DNA of 64,000 bases, from positions 104,296,021 to 104,360,020 of the forward strand of contig CM076991.1 of the NCBI GenBank assembly GCA_039090855.1. The letters run 5' to 3'. The notes under the pieces are model-generated. The model had not been told where the DNA came from and searched no databases. It saw only the letters and a list, made by a program, of their open reading frames with translations. The translations under genes and the position numbers were made by a program. The stretch is from Macrothele yani (Eukaryota > Arthropoda > Arachnida > Araneae > Macrothelidae). Shown here one piece after another: positions 10,990 through 21,760 of this stretch (the first letter of the stretch is position 1; the number at the start of each line of letters is the position of its first letter).

Positions 10990-11340
10990 GGCCTTTGGTG
11001 TATATGTATTGTCCACCTAACAGCCATAAAATTTCCATTAAACAGCCGGCATTAATCAATCGCCCTGAGCCGATTGTTCTCCATCATAACGCGAGACCCC
11101 ATGTTGCACGTAAGGCGATCCAGAAGCTGCACCAGCTGTGTTGCAAAACATTACCTGATCCGTCTTTCATCTGATATGTCCTCTACGGATTTCCACTTCT
11201 TCAAGTACCTGGGCACATTTCGACACAGTCAATCGTTTCGTGAACATCAATTAAACGCGAATTTCGTTGGTTTGTCACATCTCATAGATCGACATTTTCT
11301 ACGACGGCTACGAAATCTTGTTTCTCGATGGTAAAACACT
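10990..11340 (+). pseudogene. Mariner transposase C-terminal fragment (SETMAR type)
   Basis: Two overlapping frames hold recognisable pieces of a DD34D mariner transposase. PIVLHHNARPHVARKAIQKL (near 11070-11130) contains the second catalytic region, in which the usual HDNARPH reads HHNARPH, so the Asp is replaced by His. After a frameshift, SSTDFHFFKYLGTF (near 11175-11220) covers the PTD[YF]HFFKHL region with the third Asp, and LRRLRNLVSRW (near 11300-11335) is the usual C terminus. The N-terminal half and the inverted repeats are not found. Confidence 0.78.
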
Positions 11341-11712
11341 TGCTGCGAGATGTGATTATTTAGATCGATGATGCTTATTTTACAACGGAATTTGGTTTTT
11401 TCAAGTTTCCATCAATATTCCGCCATTCCATGTGCAACAACCTAATATTTGCGCTGAAAATTGTAAGCAGTCTCACATTTTACTAATATGATAGAACATT
11501 ATTCATTTTCTTTGCTTAAAGAGTGTGAGTAATTTTAAAACCTATTTGAGAAGGTGAAGAGAAATTCGATAGTGAACTTTTGCTGTACGGAAATGATTTC
11601 GTAGTCGTGGATACATTTTTTGAAATGAAGTTAGACAGGATCGCATTTTTTTTTCTTTTTAGGTGCTTCTTTTTCTTTCTCGACAATTTAGGAAAGGCTT
11701 GGGGTCATACTA
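11341..11712. other. Unassigned AT-rich spacer
   Basis: No gene, tandem repeat or known element recognised between the mariner relic and the inverted dimer. Confidence 0.5.
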
Positions 11713-11737
11713 TCCCCTCCTGATTGTATGAAAGAAT

Positions 11738-11870
11738 GCCCACGGAAAAAACGCCCACGGAAAAATCGCCCACGGAAAAAAACGCCCACGGAAAAAACGC
11801 CCACGGAAAAAACGCCCACTTTTCGAAAGTAGGAAAAAACGCCCACGGAAAAATCGCCCACAGACAAAAT
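11738..11870 (+). repeat. 15-bp tandem repeat array (outer left end)
   Basis: CCCACGGAAAAAACG and its variant CCCACGGAAAAATCG, about eight copies, interrupted once by CTTTTCGAAAGTAGGA. Other copies of the array are at 15290-15470, 15500-15635 and 19060-19205. Open frames across it encode only a five-residue repeat. Confidence 0.92.
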
Positions 11871-12339
11871 GCTCACGGGAAAAATATGTGATCGACTGAT
11901 AAGTTTTTATGTCTGTTATAAACGGTGACAGGACAACTGGTCACAGACTGCTGGCCAAAAAATCGTTAGGGGTCATATAAAAATTGCGGTTTCTTCGCCA
12001 CCTCACCTACATAACGCGAATATGGGAATGACGGAATGAAAACTTTTAGAAGGGCCTAAACGTTAGTACTAACATTATTTTCTCCCTAAGTAATACCGCA
12101 ATATTAATAATTTGATGTGTAAAATATTTTCTGCAAACCTTACAAATATGAGAGGAAAGTTCGGATTGCACTGATTGACTGTAGAGGTTGTATGGTCTTG
12201 GCCTGAAAGCCGTGGTAGTCTTATGCAACATTTATTTAAAAACACACTAATGATTCACCGTTGTCTTCAAGCCAACTGCTATACGATATTTTTCTAGAAA
12301 CTACAAATAAAAAAATTGTCTGCGAGTATGTGCAAACCC

Positions 12340-13100
12340 AGGGAATTTGTCTGGGGAGGGGGTGCTTAAAATCTAAAATATGAAATATAAAGCATTTCTG
12401 GTCCGATCGGGAGATTTCCAGCGTTTACAAGCTACAACACGTCGAATTATCTGAGGGTATCTGCTGCCTCAGGAAACTAGTCGGGGGGGGGGGGGTAATA
12501 CCAAAATCGTGAATATCAAGAATATCTCTTCCGATCTGGAGATCTTCAGCATTTAGAAACTGCAACTCGACAAATTTTCTTAGCGCATGTCACTCTCTGG
12601 AAACCTGTCGGCGAAGAGGGGGGGGGGTAATACCAAAAGTGTAAGATATGAACAATTTCTCGTCCGATCGGGAGATTCTCGGCAATTAGCAGCTACAACT
12701 CGACACATTATCTGAAGACATGTGAATGATGAAAATCTCCGGGTCGGAAGAGAAATTCTTCATATTCTACACTTTTGGTATTACCCCCCCCCCCGACAGG
12801 TTTGCTCAGTAGGTTCATGCCCGGAGATAATGTCTCCAGTTGTAGTTTGTAAATGCTGAAAATCGCCCGATCGGACAAGAAATTCTATATAATTCACAAT
12901 TATCATATAACCCCCCCCCCAGGTTTGCTGAGTAGGCACGTACCCTCAAATAATCTGTCCAACTGTAGCTTGTAAATGCTGAAAATCTCCCGATGGGACG
13001 ATACATTTTTCAAATCTTAGAGTTTTGATATATCCCCCCCCGACAGGTTTCCTGAGTCAGCACATGCGCTCAGATAATTTGCAGACTTGTAGTTTGAAAA
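12340..13100. repeat. ~125-bp repeats with long G or C runs, mirrored
   Basis: About three units on the plus strand (each with a run of 7-12 G, GGTAATACCAAAA, TCCGATCGGGAGATT and AGCTACAACTCGAC) up to about 12720 are followed by about three reverse-complement units with C runs to 13100. The turn-around is near 12725. This is a foldback within unit 1. Its mirror copy in unit 2 lies at 17820-18610. Confidence 0.85.
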
Positions 13101-13334
13101 CCCTTAAATCTTTTGCTCAGATGTAGATCATAAACATTTCTTATAAAGAATTACATTAATTATCGCAATTAAGAAAAGACGAAATTACGGAAACTATATA
13201 TGACTCTGATTACCAACCTCTGGGGATTGTGGGCACGAAGCGGTCAAAAACGTTATTTTTATACGGCCCCTTAAAATTTTTGTGGCCAGTTCTCCTACAC
13301 CCGTCATGTAGAAATTAACTGTTTTAGTTGTCCT

Positions 13335-13700
13335 TTGGAAAACTCCCAGGAAGCTATGAGTGCGTATTTTTCTTTACACTGGGAAGAAAAGAAGTATGCC
13401 TGTAACTTGAGATTATACTACTCACGGGGAAGACACACCCCGACCGGTGGCCAACCGATAAATTTAAATGAAATATATCGCTTGTTATTTGAGGTGCGGT
13501 CGCTAGCAAACGTTCAAGCTGCAGCTGCAAAGTACCACTTTGACGAAAGACAGATGTCCCCCCGCCCTTCCGCTCGCCGTACTCAACAGACAACAGTGGA
13601 AAGAAAGCACATTACACAAAGTTATATCAGTACACTGCGGCTTTTACGAAAATCGCTTTTACAATTAAATGCATTAAACTTTAAAAGTATTTATAAATAA
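13335..13700 (+). CDS. Hypothetical frame in dimer unit 1
   Basis: An ATG-initiated frame of 121 codons beginning MENSQEAMSAYFSLHWEEKK. I do not recognise a domain, a membrane segment or a signal peptide. Its first 76 codons are conserved with three substitutions in the inverted copy (17581 down to 17249). The frames then part within a run of C residues (the CCCCGCCC region near 13560) and end differently. A long shared frame could reflect a captured coding segment or just recent duplication of non-coding DNA. There is no nearby promoter or splice evidence, so I favour non-coding. Confidence 0.25.
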   Translation: MENSQEAMSAYFSLHWEEKKYACNLRLYYSRGRHTPTGGQPINLNEIYRLLFEVRSLANVQAAAAKYHFDERQMSPRPSARRTQQTTVERKHITQSYISTLRLLRKSLLQLNALNFKSIYK

Positions 13701-14160
13701 AATAATCTGACTTTTAATGATTTCTTTTTTAATTGATATAGTTAAATAATAAACATGCATAGTTTTATAAAAATTAAGACCTTACTTTAAAAAATAAGAA
13801 TAGTCACAAATTTATTATAGTACAGCCGAACTGGAATTTTTTAAGAAAGTAGCTACTCTACAGTAGGAAGTTGAAAGTTAACAATCTTATTTGGTTCTTC
13901 ACTAGGCCACCCGCGGCCCTTAAGTCATAAGTCCTAGGCCTTGGCCTATTTAACAGTTTTTATTCTAACGATGTTATATTCATAACGTTTACGTAACACA
14001 TCAAATTATTAATATTGTGGTATTACTCAGGCACAAAATAATATTAGGACTAACGTTTAGGCCCTTTTAAAAGTTTTCGTTCCGTCATTCCCATATTCGT
14101 AAAATTTACATAAGAAGTATACAAGTATTGTCAATAATCAAACAAAAGTCATCGCTCTTT

Positions 14161-14378
14161 TTTTTTTTTGATTGGAGGTTTAACGACCACCGTGAGCAAC
14201 TCAATGGGCTATAAGCAGTCGCCCGTCCCTAATTTAGTGTCACTGGTTCCAGGGAAGGGAGAGAGCCAGTGCCGTAAGACAAACACAACATCCATGCCTG
14301 ACCGGGATTCGAACCCGGACCCCTTACGGACGAATGATCAGAGGCCAACGCCTTAGACCACTGCGCCACCGGGGCGGC
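14161..14378 (-). mobile_element. SINE copy 4, with 15-bp target duplication
   Basis: Full-length SINE on the minus strand. It is flanked by the perfect 15-bp repeat AAGTCATCGCTCTTT (14146-14160 and 14379-14393), typical of LINE-mediated integration. The head reads CTGACCGGGATTCGAACCC, and an extra C precedes TTAGACC. Mirror copy: 16540-16757. Confidence 0.93.
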
Positions 14379-14426
14379 AAGTCATCGCTCTTTCCACGTT
14401 TATAAGTGAGTCACTGAAAAATTCTC

Positions 14427-14498
14427 AGTGGCCGCCTCCAGGAATCGAACTCAGGGTCTTCCAGTTACGCGCCGGATATGCTTCCACGGCACCACAGC
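14427..14498 (-). repeat. tRNA-like remnant in dimer unit 1
   Basis: On the minus strand this region has a 5-bp anticodon-like stem closing loop CGCGTAA, and a box B-like GAGTTCGATTCC. No matching acceptor stem is formed, the T stem is weak and the base before the anticodon is not T. It is probably the head of another, older tRNA-derived SINE. The mirror copy is at about 16418-16490, where the stem pairs slightly better. Confidence 0.35.
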
Positions 14499-14647
14499 TG
14501 TTCCTATTCCACGTCAAATGTCTGTATTAATTGTCAATAATATTGCGCTTCTGCTTATGCACCATACATTCAATCCATACATTAATTAATAGGCCGTAGG
14601 CCTAAGCCAATTCAACACTTTTTTCTTCGCCTGTGAATTAATTAAGT

Positions 14648-14857
14648 GCCGCCCCGGTGGCGCTGGCCTCTGATCATTCGTCCGTAAGGGACAGGGTTCG
14701 AATCCCGGTGAGGCATGGATGTTGTGTTTGTCTTACGGCACTGGCTCTCTCCCTTCCCTGGAACCAGTGACCCTAAATTAGGGACGGGCGACTGCTTATA
14801 GCCCATTGAGTTGCTCACGGTGGTCGTTAAACCTCCAATCAAAAAAAAAAAAAAAAA
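14648..14857 (+). mobile_element. SINE copy 5, with 13-bp target duplication
   Basis: Plus-strand SINE flanked by GAATTAATTAAGT (14635-14647 and 14858-14870). The head carries a deletion (GGTGGCGCTGGCCTCTG) that removes CAGTGGTCTAAGCGA. The mirror copy at 16059-16270 shares the same deletion, so insertion and deletion both predate the inverted duplication. Confidence 0.93.
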
Positions 14858-15483
14858 GAATTAATTAAGTAAAAGAAAAATATTGCAAACTTGACATGTT
14901 ATGTAAATATTTAGTACCTACGTAAAAGTGCAGCGTTATTAAAAAATCCCACCCCTTAGGGTCCTTTTCCGAACATACATGAATTATGCTGTAATTCTCG
15001 CTTGGCTTACATAGAACGTTTTCTCGAAATTTGTTTGGAGTTCCTAATTCAATTCTCAATGTAGGCCAAAAATCGATAAAACTTACCCCCCCCCCGCACA
15101 CACACCCTTGAACTTTTGTGGCCAATTCTCCTACACCCATTTTCGTTATGTAGGTGAGGTGGCCAAGAAACCGCAATTTTTATATGACCCCTAACGATTT
15201 TTTGGCCAGCAGTCTGTGACCAGTTGTCCTGTCACCGTTTGTAACAGACATATAAACTTATCAGTCGATCACATATTTTTCCCGTGAGCATTTTGTCTGT
15301 GGGCGATTTTTCCGTGGGCGTTTTTTCCTACTTTCGAGAAGTGGGCGTTTTTTCCGTGGGCGTTTTTTCCTACTTTCGAGAAGTGGGCGTTTTTTCCGTG
15401 GGCGTTTTTTCCGTGGGCGTTTTTTCCGTGGGCGATTTTTCCGTGGGCGTTTTTTCCGTGGGCATTCTTTCCTCATACCCCCC

Positions 15484-15492
15484 TCCCTTCCT
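15484..15492. repeat. Central 9-bp motif between dimer units
   Basis: TCCCTTCCT sits at the centre of the palindrome. Identical bases follow unit 2 (19217-19225), and a one-mismatch version, TCCCCTCCT, precedes unit 1 (11713-11721). The set looks like a 9-bp target duplication shared by two abutting insertions. Confidence 0.6.
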
Positions 15493-16058
15493 TGGTATGA
15501 GGAAAGAATGCCCACGGAAAAAACGCCCACGGAAAAATCGCCCACGGAAAAAACGCCCACGGAAAAAACGCCCACTTCTCGAAAGTAGGAAAAAACGCCC
15601 ACGGAAAAATCGCCCACAGACAAAATGCTCACGGGAAAAATATGTGATCGACTGATAAGTTTATATGTCTGTTATAAACGGTGACAGGACAACTGGTCAC
15701 AGACTGCTGGCCAAAAAATCGTTAGGGGTCATATAAAAATTGCGGTTTCTTCGCCACCTCACCTACATAACGAAAATGGGTGTAGGAGAATTGGCCACAA
15801 AAGTTCAAGGGTGTGTGTGTGCGGGGGGGGGTAAGTATTATCGATTTTTGGCCTACATTGAGAATTGAATTAGGAACTCCAAACAAATTTCGAGAAAACG
15901 TTCTATGTAAGCCAAGCGAGAATTACAGCATAATTCATGTATGTTCGGAAAAGGACCCTAAGGGGTGGGATTTTTTAATAACGCTGCACTTTTACGTAGG
16001 TACTAAATATTTACATAGCATGTCAAGTTTGCAATATTTTTCTTTTACTTAATTAATT

Positions 16059-16270
16059 TTTTTTATTTTTTTTTTTTGATTGAAGGTTGAACGACCACCG
16101 TGAGCAACTCAATGGGCTATAAGCAGTCGCCCGTCCCTAATTTAGGGTCACTGGTTCCAGTTAAGGGAGAGAGCCAGTGCCGTAAGACAAACACAACATC
16201 CATGCCTCACCGGGATTCGAACCCTGACCCTTACGGACGAATGATCAGAGGCCAGCGCCACCGGGGCGGC
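16059..16270 (-). mobile_element. SINE copy 6 (mirror of copy 5)
   Basis: Minus-strand SINE flanked by ACTTAATTAATT (16047-16058 and 16271-16282). It has the same internal head deletion as copy 5, plus small private changes (GATTGAAGGTTGAACG; CCAGTTAAGGGAG). Confidence 0.92.
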
Positions 16271-16539
16271 ACTTAATTAATTCACAGGCGAAGAAAAAAG
16301 TGTTGAATTGGCTTAGGCCTACGGCCTATTAATTAATGTATGGATTGAATGTATGGTGCATAAGTAGAAGCGCAATATTATTGACAATTAATACAGACAT
16401 TTGACGTGGAATAGGAATAGCTGTGGTGCCGTGGAAGCATATCCAGCGCGTAACTGGAAGACCCTGAGTTCGATTCCTGGAGGCGGCCACTGAGAATTTT
16501 TCAGTGACTCACTTATAAACGTGGAAAGAGCGATGACTT

Positions 16540-16757
16540 GCCGCCCCGGTGGCGCAGTGGTCTAAGGCGTTGGCCTCTGATCATTCGTCCGTAAGGGGTC
16601 CGGGTTCGAATCCCGGTCAGGCATGGATGTTGTGTTTGTCTTACGGCACTGGCTCTTTCCCTTCCCTGGAACCAGTGACACTAAATTAGGGACGGGCGAC
16701 TGCTTATAGCCCATTGAGTTGCTCACGGTGGTCGTTAAACCTCCAATCAAAAAAAAA
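16540..16757 (+). mobile_element. SINE copy 7 (mirror of copy 4)
   Basis: Plus-strand SINE flanked by AAAGAGCGATGACTT (16525-16539 and 16758-16772). It shares with copy 4 the extra base in TCTAAGGCGTTGG and the CAGGCATGG variant. Confidence 0.93.
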
Positions 16758-17248
16758 AAAGAGCGATGACTTTTGTTTGATTATTGACAATACTTGTATA
16801 CTTGTTATGTAAATTTTACGAATATGGGAATGACGGAACGAAAACTTTTAGAAGGGCCTAAACGTTAGTCCTAATATTATTTTGTGCCTGAGTAATACCG
16901 CAATATTAATAATTTGATGTGTTACGTAAACGTTATGAATATAACATCGTTAGAATAAAAACTGTTAAATAGGCCAAGGCCTAGGACTTATGACTTAAGG
17001 GCCGCGGGGGCCTAGTGAAGAACCAAATAAGATTGTTAACTTTCAACTTCCTACTGTAGAGTAGCTACTTTCTTAAAAAATTCCAGTTCGGCTGTACTAT
17101 AATAAATTTGTGACTATTCTTATTTTTTAAAGTAAGGTCTTAATTTTTATAAAACTATGCATGTTTATTATTTAACTATATCAATTAAAAAAGAAATCAT
17201 TAAAAGTCAGATTATTTTATTTATAAATACTTTTACAGTTTAATGCAT

Positions 17249-17581
17249 TTAATTGTAAAAGCGATTTTCGTAAAAGCCGCAGTGCACTGATATAACTTTG
17301 TGTAATGTGCTTTCTTTCCACTGTTGTCTGTTGAGTACGGCGAGCGGAAGGGGGGGGGACATCTGTGTTTCGTCAGAGTGGTACTTTGCAGCTGCAGCTG
17401 GAACGTTTGCTAGCGACCGCACCTCAAATAACAAGCGATATATTTCATTTAAATTTATCGGTTGGCCACCGGTCGGGGTGTGTCTTCCCCGTGAGTAGTA
17501 TAATCTCAAGTTACAGGCATACTTCTTTTCTTCCCAGTGTAAAGAAAAATACGCACTCATAGCTTCCTGGGAGTTTTCCAA
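17249..17581 (-). CDS. Hypothetical frame in dimer unit 2
   Basis: Inverted counterpart of the frame at 13335. It has the same N-terminal 76 codons with three substitutions (AAAAKYHSDETQMSP instead of AAAAKYHFDERQMSP, and VPAAA instead of VQAAA). It then runs into a different frame after a one-base difference in a C-rich run. No recognisable domain, so its coding status is doubtful. Confidence 0.25.
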   Translation of the reverse strand: MENSQEAMSAYFSLHWEEKKYACNLRLYYSRGRHTPTGGQPINLNEIYRLLFEVRSLANVPAAAAKYHSDETQMSPPLPLAVLNRQQWKESTLHKVISVHCGFYENRFYN

Positions 17582-17819
17582 AGGACAACTAAAACAGTTA
17601 ATTTCTACATGACGGGTGTAGGAGAACTGGCCACAAAAATTTTAAGGGGCCGTATAAAAATAACGTTTTTGACCGCTTCGTGCCCACAACCCCCAGAAGT
17701 TGGTAATCAGAGTCATATATAGTTTCCGTAATTTCGTCTTTTCTTAATTGCGATAATTAATGTAATTCTTTATAAGAAATGTTTATGATCTACATCTGAG
17801 CAAAAGATTTAAGGGTTTT

Positions 17820-18610
17820 CAAACTACAAGTCTGCAAATTATCTGAGCGCATGTGCTGACTCAGGAAACCTGTCGGGGGGGGGGGGGGGGGTAATATCAA
17901 AACTGTAAGATTTGAAAAATGTATCGTCCCATCGGGAGATTTTCAGCATTTACAAGCTACAGCTGGACAGATTATTTGAGGGCACGTGCCTACTCAGCAA
18001 ACCTGGGGGGTGGGGTGGGGTGGGGTGGTTATATGATAATTGTGAATTATATAGAATTTCTCGTCCGATCGGGCGATTTTCAGCATTTACAAACTACAAC
18101 TGGAGACATTATCTCCGGGCATGAACCTACTGAGCAAACCTGTCGGGGGAGGGGGGGGGTAATACCAAAAGTGTAGAATATGAAGAATTTCTCTTCCGAC
18201 CCGGAGATTTTCATCATTCACATGTCTTCAGATAATGTGTCGAGTTGTAGCTGCTAATTGCCGAGAATCTCCCGATCGGACGAGAAATTGTTCATATCTT
18301 ACACTTTTGGTATTACCCCCCCCCCTCTTCGCCGACAGGTTTCCAGAGAGTGACATGCGCTAAGAAAATTTGTCGAGTTGCAGTTTCTAAATGCTGAAGA
18401 TCTCCAGATCGGAAGAGATATTCTTGATATTCACGATTTTGGTATTACCCCCCCCGACTAGTTTCCTGAGGCAGCAGATACCCTCAGATAATTCGACGTG
18501 TTGTAGCTTGTAAACGCTGGAAATCTCCCGATCGGACCAGAAATGCTTTATATTTCATATTTTAGATTTTAAGCACCCCCCCCCTCCCCAGACAAATTCC
18601 CTGGGTTTGC
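17820..18610. repeat. ~125-bp G/C-run repeats, unit 2 mirror
   Basis: Reverse-complement partner of 12340-13100. G runs of up to about 16 bases (near 17877-17891) and a GGGGT microsatellite (18004-18027) differ in length from the other arm, showing independent slippage since duplication. Confidence 0.85.
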
Positions 18611-19225
18611 ACATACTCGCAGAGAACTTTTTATTTGTAGTTTCTAGAAAAACATCGTATAGCAGTTGGCTTGAAGACAACGGTGAATCATTAGTGTGTT
18701 TTTAAATAAATGTTGCATAAGACTACCACGGCTTTCAGGCCAAGACCATACAACCTCTACAGTCAATCAGTGCAATCCGAACTTTCCTCTCATATTTGTA
18801 AGGTTTGCAGAAAATATTTTACACATCAAATTATTAATATTGCGGTATTACTTAGGCAGAAAATAATGTTAGTACTAACGTTTAGGCCCTTCTAAAAGTT
18901 TTCATTCCGTCATTCCCATATTCGCGTTATGTAGGTGAGGTGGCGAAGAAACCGCAATTTTTATATGACCCCTAACGATTTTTTGGCCAGCAGTCTGTGA
19001 CCAGTTGTCCTGTCACCGTTTATAACAGACATAAAAACTTATCAGTCGATCACATATTTTTCCCGTGAGCATTTTGTCTGTGGGCGATTTTTCCGTGGGC
19101 GTTTTTTCCTACTTTCGAAAAGTGGGCGTTTTTTCCGTGGGCGTTTTTTCCGTGGGCGTTTTTTCCGTGGGCGATTTTTCCGTGGGCGTTTTTTCCGTGG
19201 GCATTCTTTCATACAATCCCTTCCT

Positions 19226-21661
19226 TTGATGCAGCGTTTGTTTTTTCGAAGACGTTGAGTGGTGCTAACCCCACTGGCAAGTAAAAAATGTCCAGACCCA
19301 GTTAATGTATTTTCCGCAGCTTTATGTTCTTTCTCGCTCCTTACAATGCAGCCTGTTGAGATAACGATTGATAAATTCAATTCATGACCACATCATTTCA
19401 TAATAGTTTGAAAACTTGGGCCCCTACTTAATTAATTAGCTTAGAGGGCAAAACAGAGATAATTGAGGAAAAAAGTTTGGATAAATTACGAAAATTGTCC
19501 AGATTAATTCAGAGAATAATTATTGTAAAATGGGTTACTGAGTGGAAATTCGAAAAGGAAAAAGAAGAGATAAAGTTAGAAGGGATCAGAAGTCGTACAT
19601 TCCCTTCCTTTGCTCTCAAACGCCAAACGCTCTATGTTTACCACAGAGGTCCCGTGAGAGGGTTGACGACGATGGAAGACCAGACGAACAGCAACGAATT
19701 CTTAGCAAGAGATAAACAACCCCATAATTTGTCGTATACTATGAGACCTAGGCTTCAGATCTGACTTTTAGAACGATAACTTACGATAATGGGGGTGAAG
19801 AGGTCACCGGAGAAAAACAGTTTTAGCGTCGAATCTGTGCGGAATGAGAATCCACTGAGCTAGTTGACATAAACCAGACGCGAAGGAGGTTCAGAGAAAT
19901 GCGAATCAAGTCCACACAAAGCAAGAGTTCTAGTCGCATTCAAAATTCCGAACGATGAGGAATAACTGCAGATCCTCCAGAGGCTGTCAATTTGAGGAAA
20001 ATTAGTATTTTAATCCCGAAAATGTGAAGATCTCTAGCAGGTGATAATCTATCTTATTTTGAGAGGATTTGTCAATTTTTGCGAGGCCGCCGCCCGCACG
20101 GAAAGAAAAGTTCTGAAAATTAGCTAGATCGGCGTTCGTAGTCCGAGGAAAGTTTAACCAGAGGGGAAGCGTACCGAAAGAAGTAGTGATCAAGAGCCTG
20201 TTAATAGTAAATGTAGTATGTAACGCATGATAAGCCTACAGTAGTATAACAGCTTTACTACTGTTAACCGTATGTAAACAGCAATTCCCAACACCGAGAA
20301 ACGGTGATTCGGGACGGAAAGCAATCGGAAAAAACGACCAGGACTCACTCAAAAGATTTGGACGATAACATTTATAAGTGTGTGTGTGTGGAACCCTTCC
20401 CCCGGAATTCCGCGAAGGAGTAGTGACAGTAATTCATCCCACCCTGGTCAACGAACTTCGAAATCGGCACGGAGAGAGTAAATCGCCTCGGACATCCCCC
20501 ATCTGGTCCGCCCTTTTGCGGGCTATATCGAGTGTGAGTATTGCGGGGGCGGCAAGGAAAGCCCCCATGTCATAAAGAGATTATCATTTCAGCAAGTAAT
20601 TAGTGTGGAGATAACAAGTCGTGTACTAGTGTGTTTGTGAAACGTGTTAGAGGCTCAACTCAAATAGTGAAAACTTCCAGGTTATAAATTACACACCCAG
20701 ACGGTGAGTAAAACTTCCTATTTTATTCCTATCTTGCCGCGGCATCCAACTAAAACTTATTTGAACTGAAGTCGATCTTAGAAGCTCAGCCATTTCCATT
20801 ATTTATTCCTTATTGTTGTGAGTATGTTTGTGTTTGCTAAAAGGGAAAAATCTTTTCTGCCTGGCTCTGAATTAGCTAACGCATGTAACTGTACAACATT
20901 AATTAACTAGCAATTATAGTATTAACTAGCGTAGTTGAGCTTTCCGTTACAGTCTCACGTCTCCCAATTATTAAGTACATCCGCTAGATTACACAACAAT
21001 AATTTTATTGCTCTTCCTTTTTTTTCAACAGCAACACGCTTTGTGTGAACTGCACGGAAGCTTTAAAGGTTGTTTACAAATACTTCCCAGCTCGTAAGGA
21101 AATTTGTAAATCCACTCCACAGCCTATCCAACTTGTATAAAGGTTTTCATTCAGTAGTAAACAGAAGTATTAAATTCTGGGAGAAATCTCTGACTACGAA
21201 ATACCACGAATGGAGAAATGAAAGAATTCCTTAGCTGAAGTCAGAATCTTAAGTAACTTCTTTATTGCTGTATATCTAATGAGTAAATGCCGTTATTTTT
21301 ATAAACAAATTGCATCAAAAACAGATTACAGTGGTCCTGAATTAATTTTGTTTACATAAGATTTGTTTTCTTTTATGTACTTATAAACTAGTTGAAGACA
21401 TAACTAAGGTGTGTTTATATTTTGGTTCTCACAAGCTAGTTTTTTTTTTTTATTCTTTTTTCGGTTTCACAGAGCATTCGTCAGGGGCTAGGGATTGAAC
21501 AAATATAAAACAGCAAACTGAAAAATAGCATCTGCTTTAATTGCTCAGATTTTAATACTTAAACTTAACTTTGATATTAGAAGACGCCATCCTGCGGGAA
21601 CTTAGTCACTCAAAAAAGGAGAACGAACCTTCAAGATCTTTTTGGCATTTCGATAGATCGG
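19226..21661. other. Interior region upstream of the transposase gene
   Basis: About 2.4 kb with no domain-bearing frame and no repeat shared with the rest of the window. It presumably contains the promoter and leader of the transposase gene. A TATAAAG at 21137 has no convincing initiator at the expected distance, so I do not call a promoter. Confidence 0.45.
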
Positions 21662-21760
21662 TTGAGTCGCAGAAAATTTTTGTGTTCGTTTTCATGTACT
21701 ACGTATCAAATAGTTAGGGGGGATAGTGGTGATAATAAAGTGGAATCAATCAGCCCCAAA

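Larger units (their letters stand above)
11722..15483 (+). mobile_element. Foldback element, dimer unit 1
   Basis: This unit of about 3.76 kb starts GATTGTATGAAAGAATGCCC and an array of the 15-bp repeat CCCACGGAAAAAACG (11738-11870). It ends with the reverse complement of that array (about 15288-15475). The sequence GTGATCGACTGATAAGTTT... through CATATAAAAATTGCGGTTTC at 11887-11996 is mirrored at 15175-15285, so the unit has its own inverted termini of about 270 bp. Inside are C/G-run repeats, a hypothetical frame (13335), two SINEs and a tRNA-like remnant. TCCCCTCCT precedes it and TCCCTTCCT follows it. Confidence 0.8.
15493..19216 (-). mobile_element. Foldback element, dimer unit 2 (inverted copy)
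   Basis: This unit of about 3.72 kb is the reverse complement of unit 1 over essentially its whole length, including both SINEs and their target duplications. A few substitutions, repeat-number differences and one coding frameshift separate them. It begins GGTATGAGGAAAGAATGCCC and ends CATTCTTTCATACAA. TCCCTTCCT flanks it on both sides (15484-15492 and 19217-19225). Together the units form a 7.5-kb near-perfect palindrome centred near 15488. Confidence 0.8.

Noticed and set aside
14161..14378. Recurring ~60-80-codon frames beginning MIGGLTTTV in SINE copies
   Set aside because: They are antisense reads through the tRNA-derived SINE and have no coding context.
15261..15655. 123-codon frames rich in SVGVF or RKKRP repeats
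   Set aside because: They are translations of the 15-bp terminal repeat and are mirrored on both strands.
11722..19216. Palindrome as an assembly fold-back artefact
   Set aside because: The two arms differ in G-run lengths, repeat counts, SINE point changes and a frameshift, and each end has distinct flanking DNA.
20378..20575. 65-codon frame upstream of the transposase as a conserved leader peptide
   Set aside because: No recognisable family and no second copy in the window to compare.
21137..21143. TATAAAG as transposase promoter
   Set aside because: No convincing initiator about 30 bp downstream and over 500 bp to the start codon; not enough to call.
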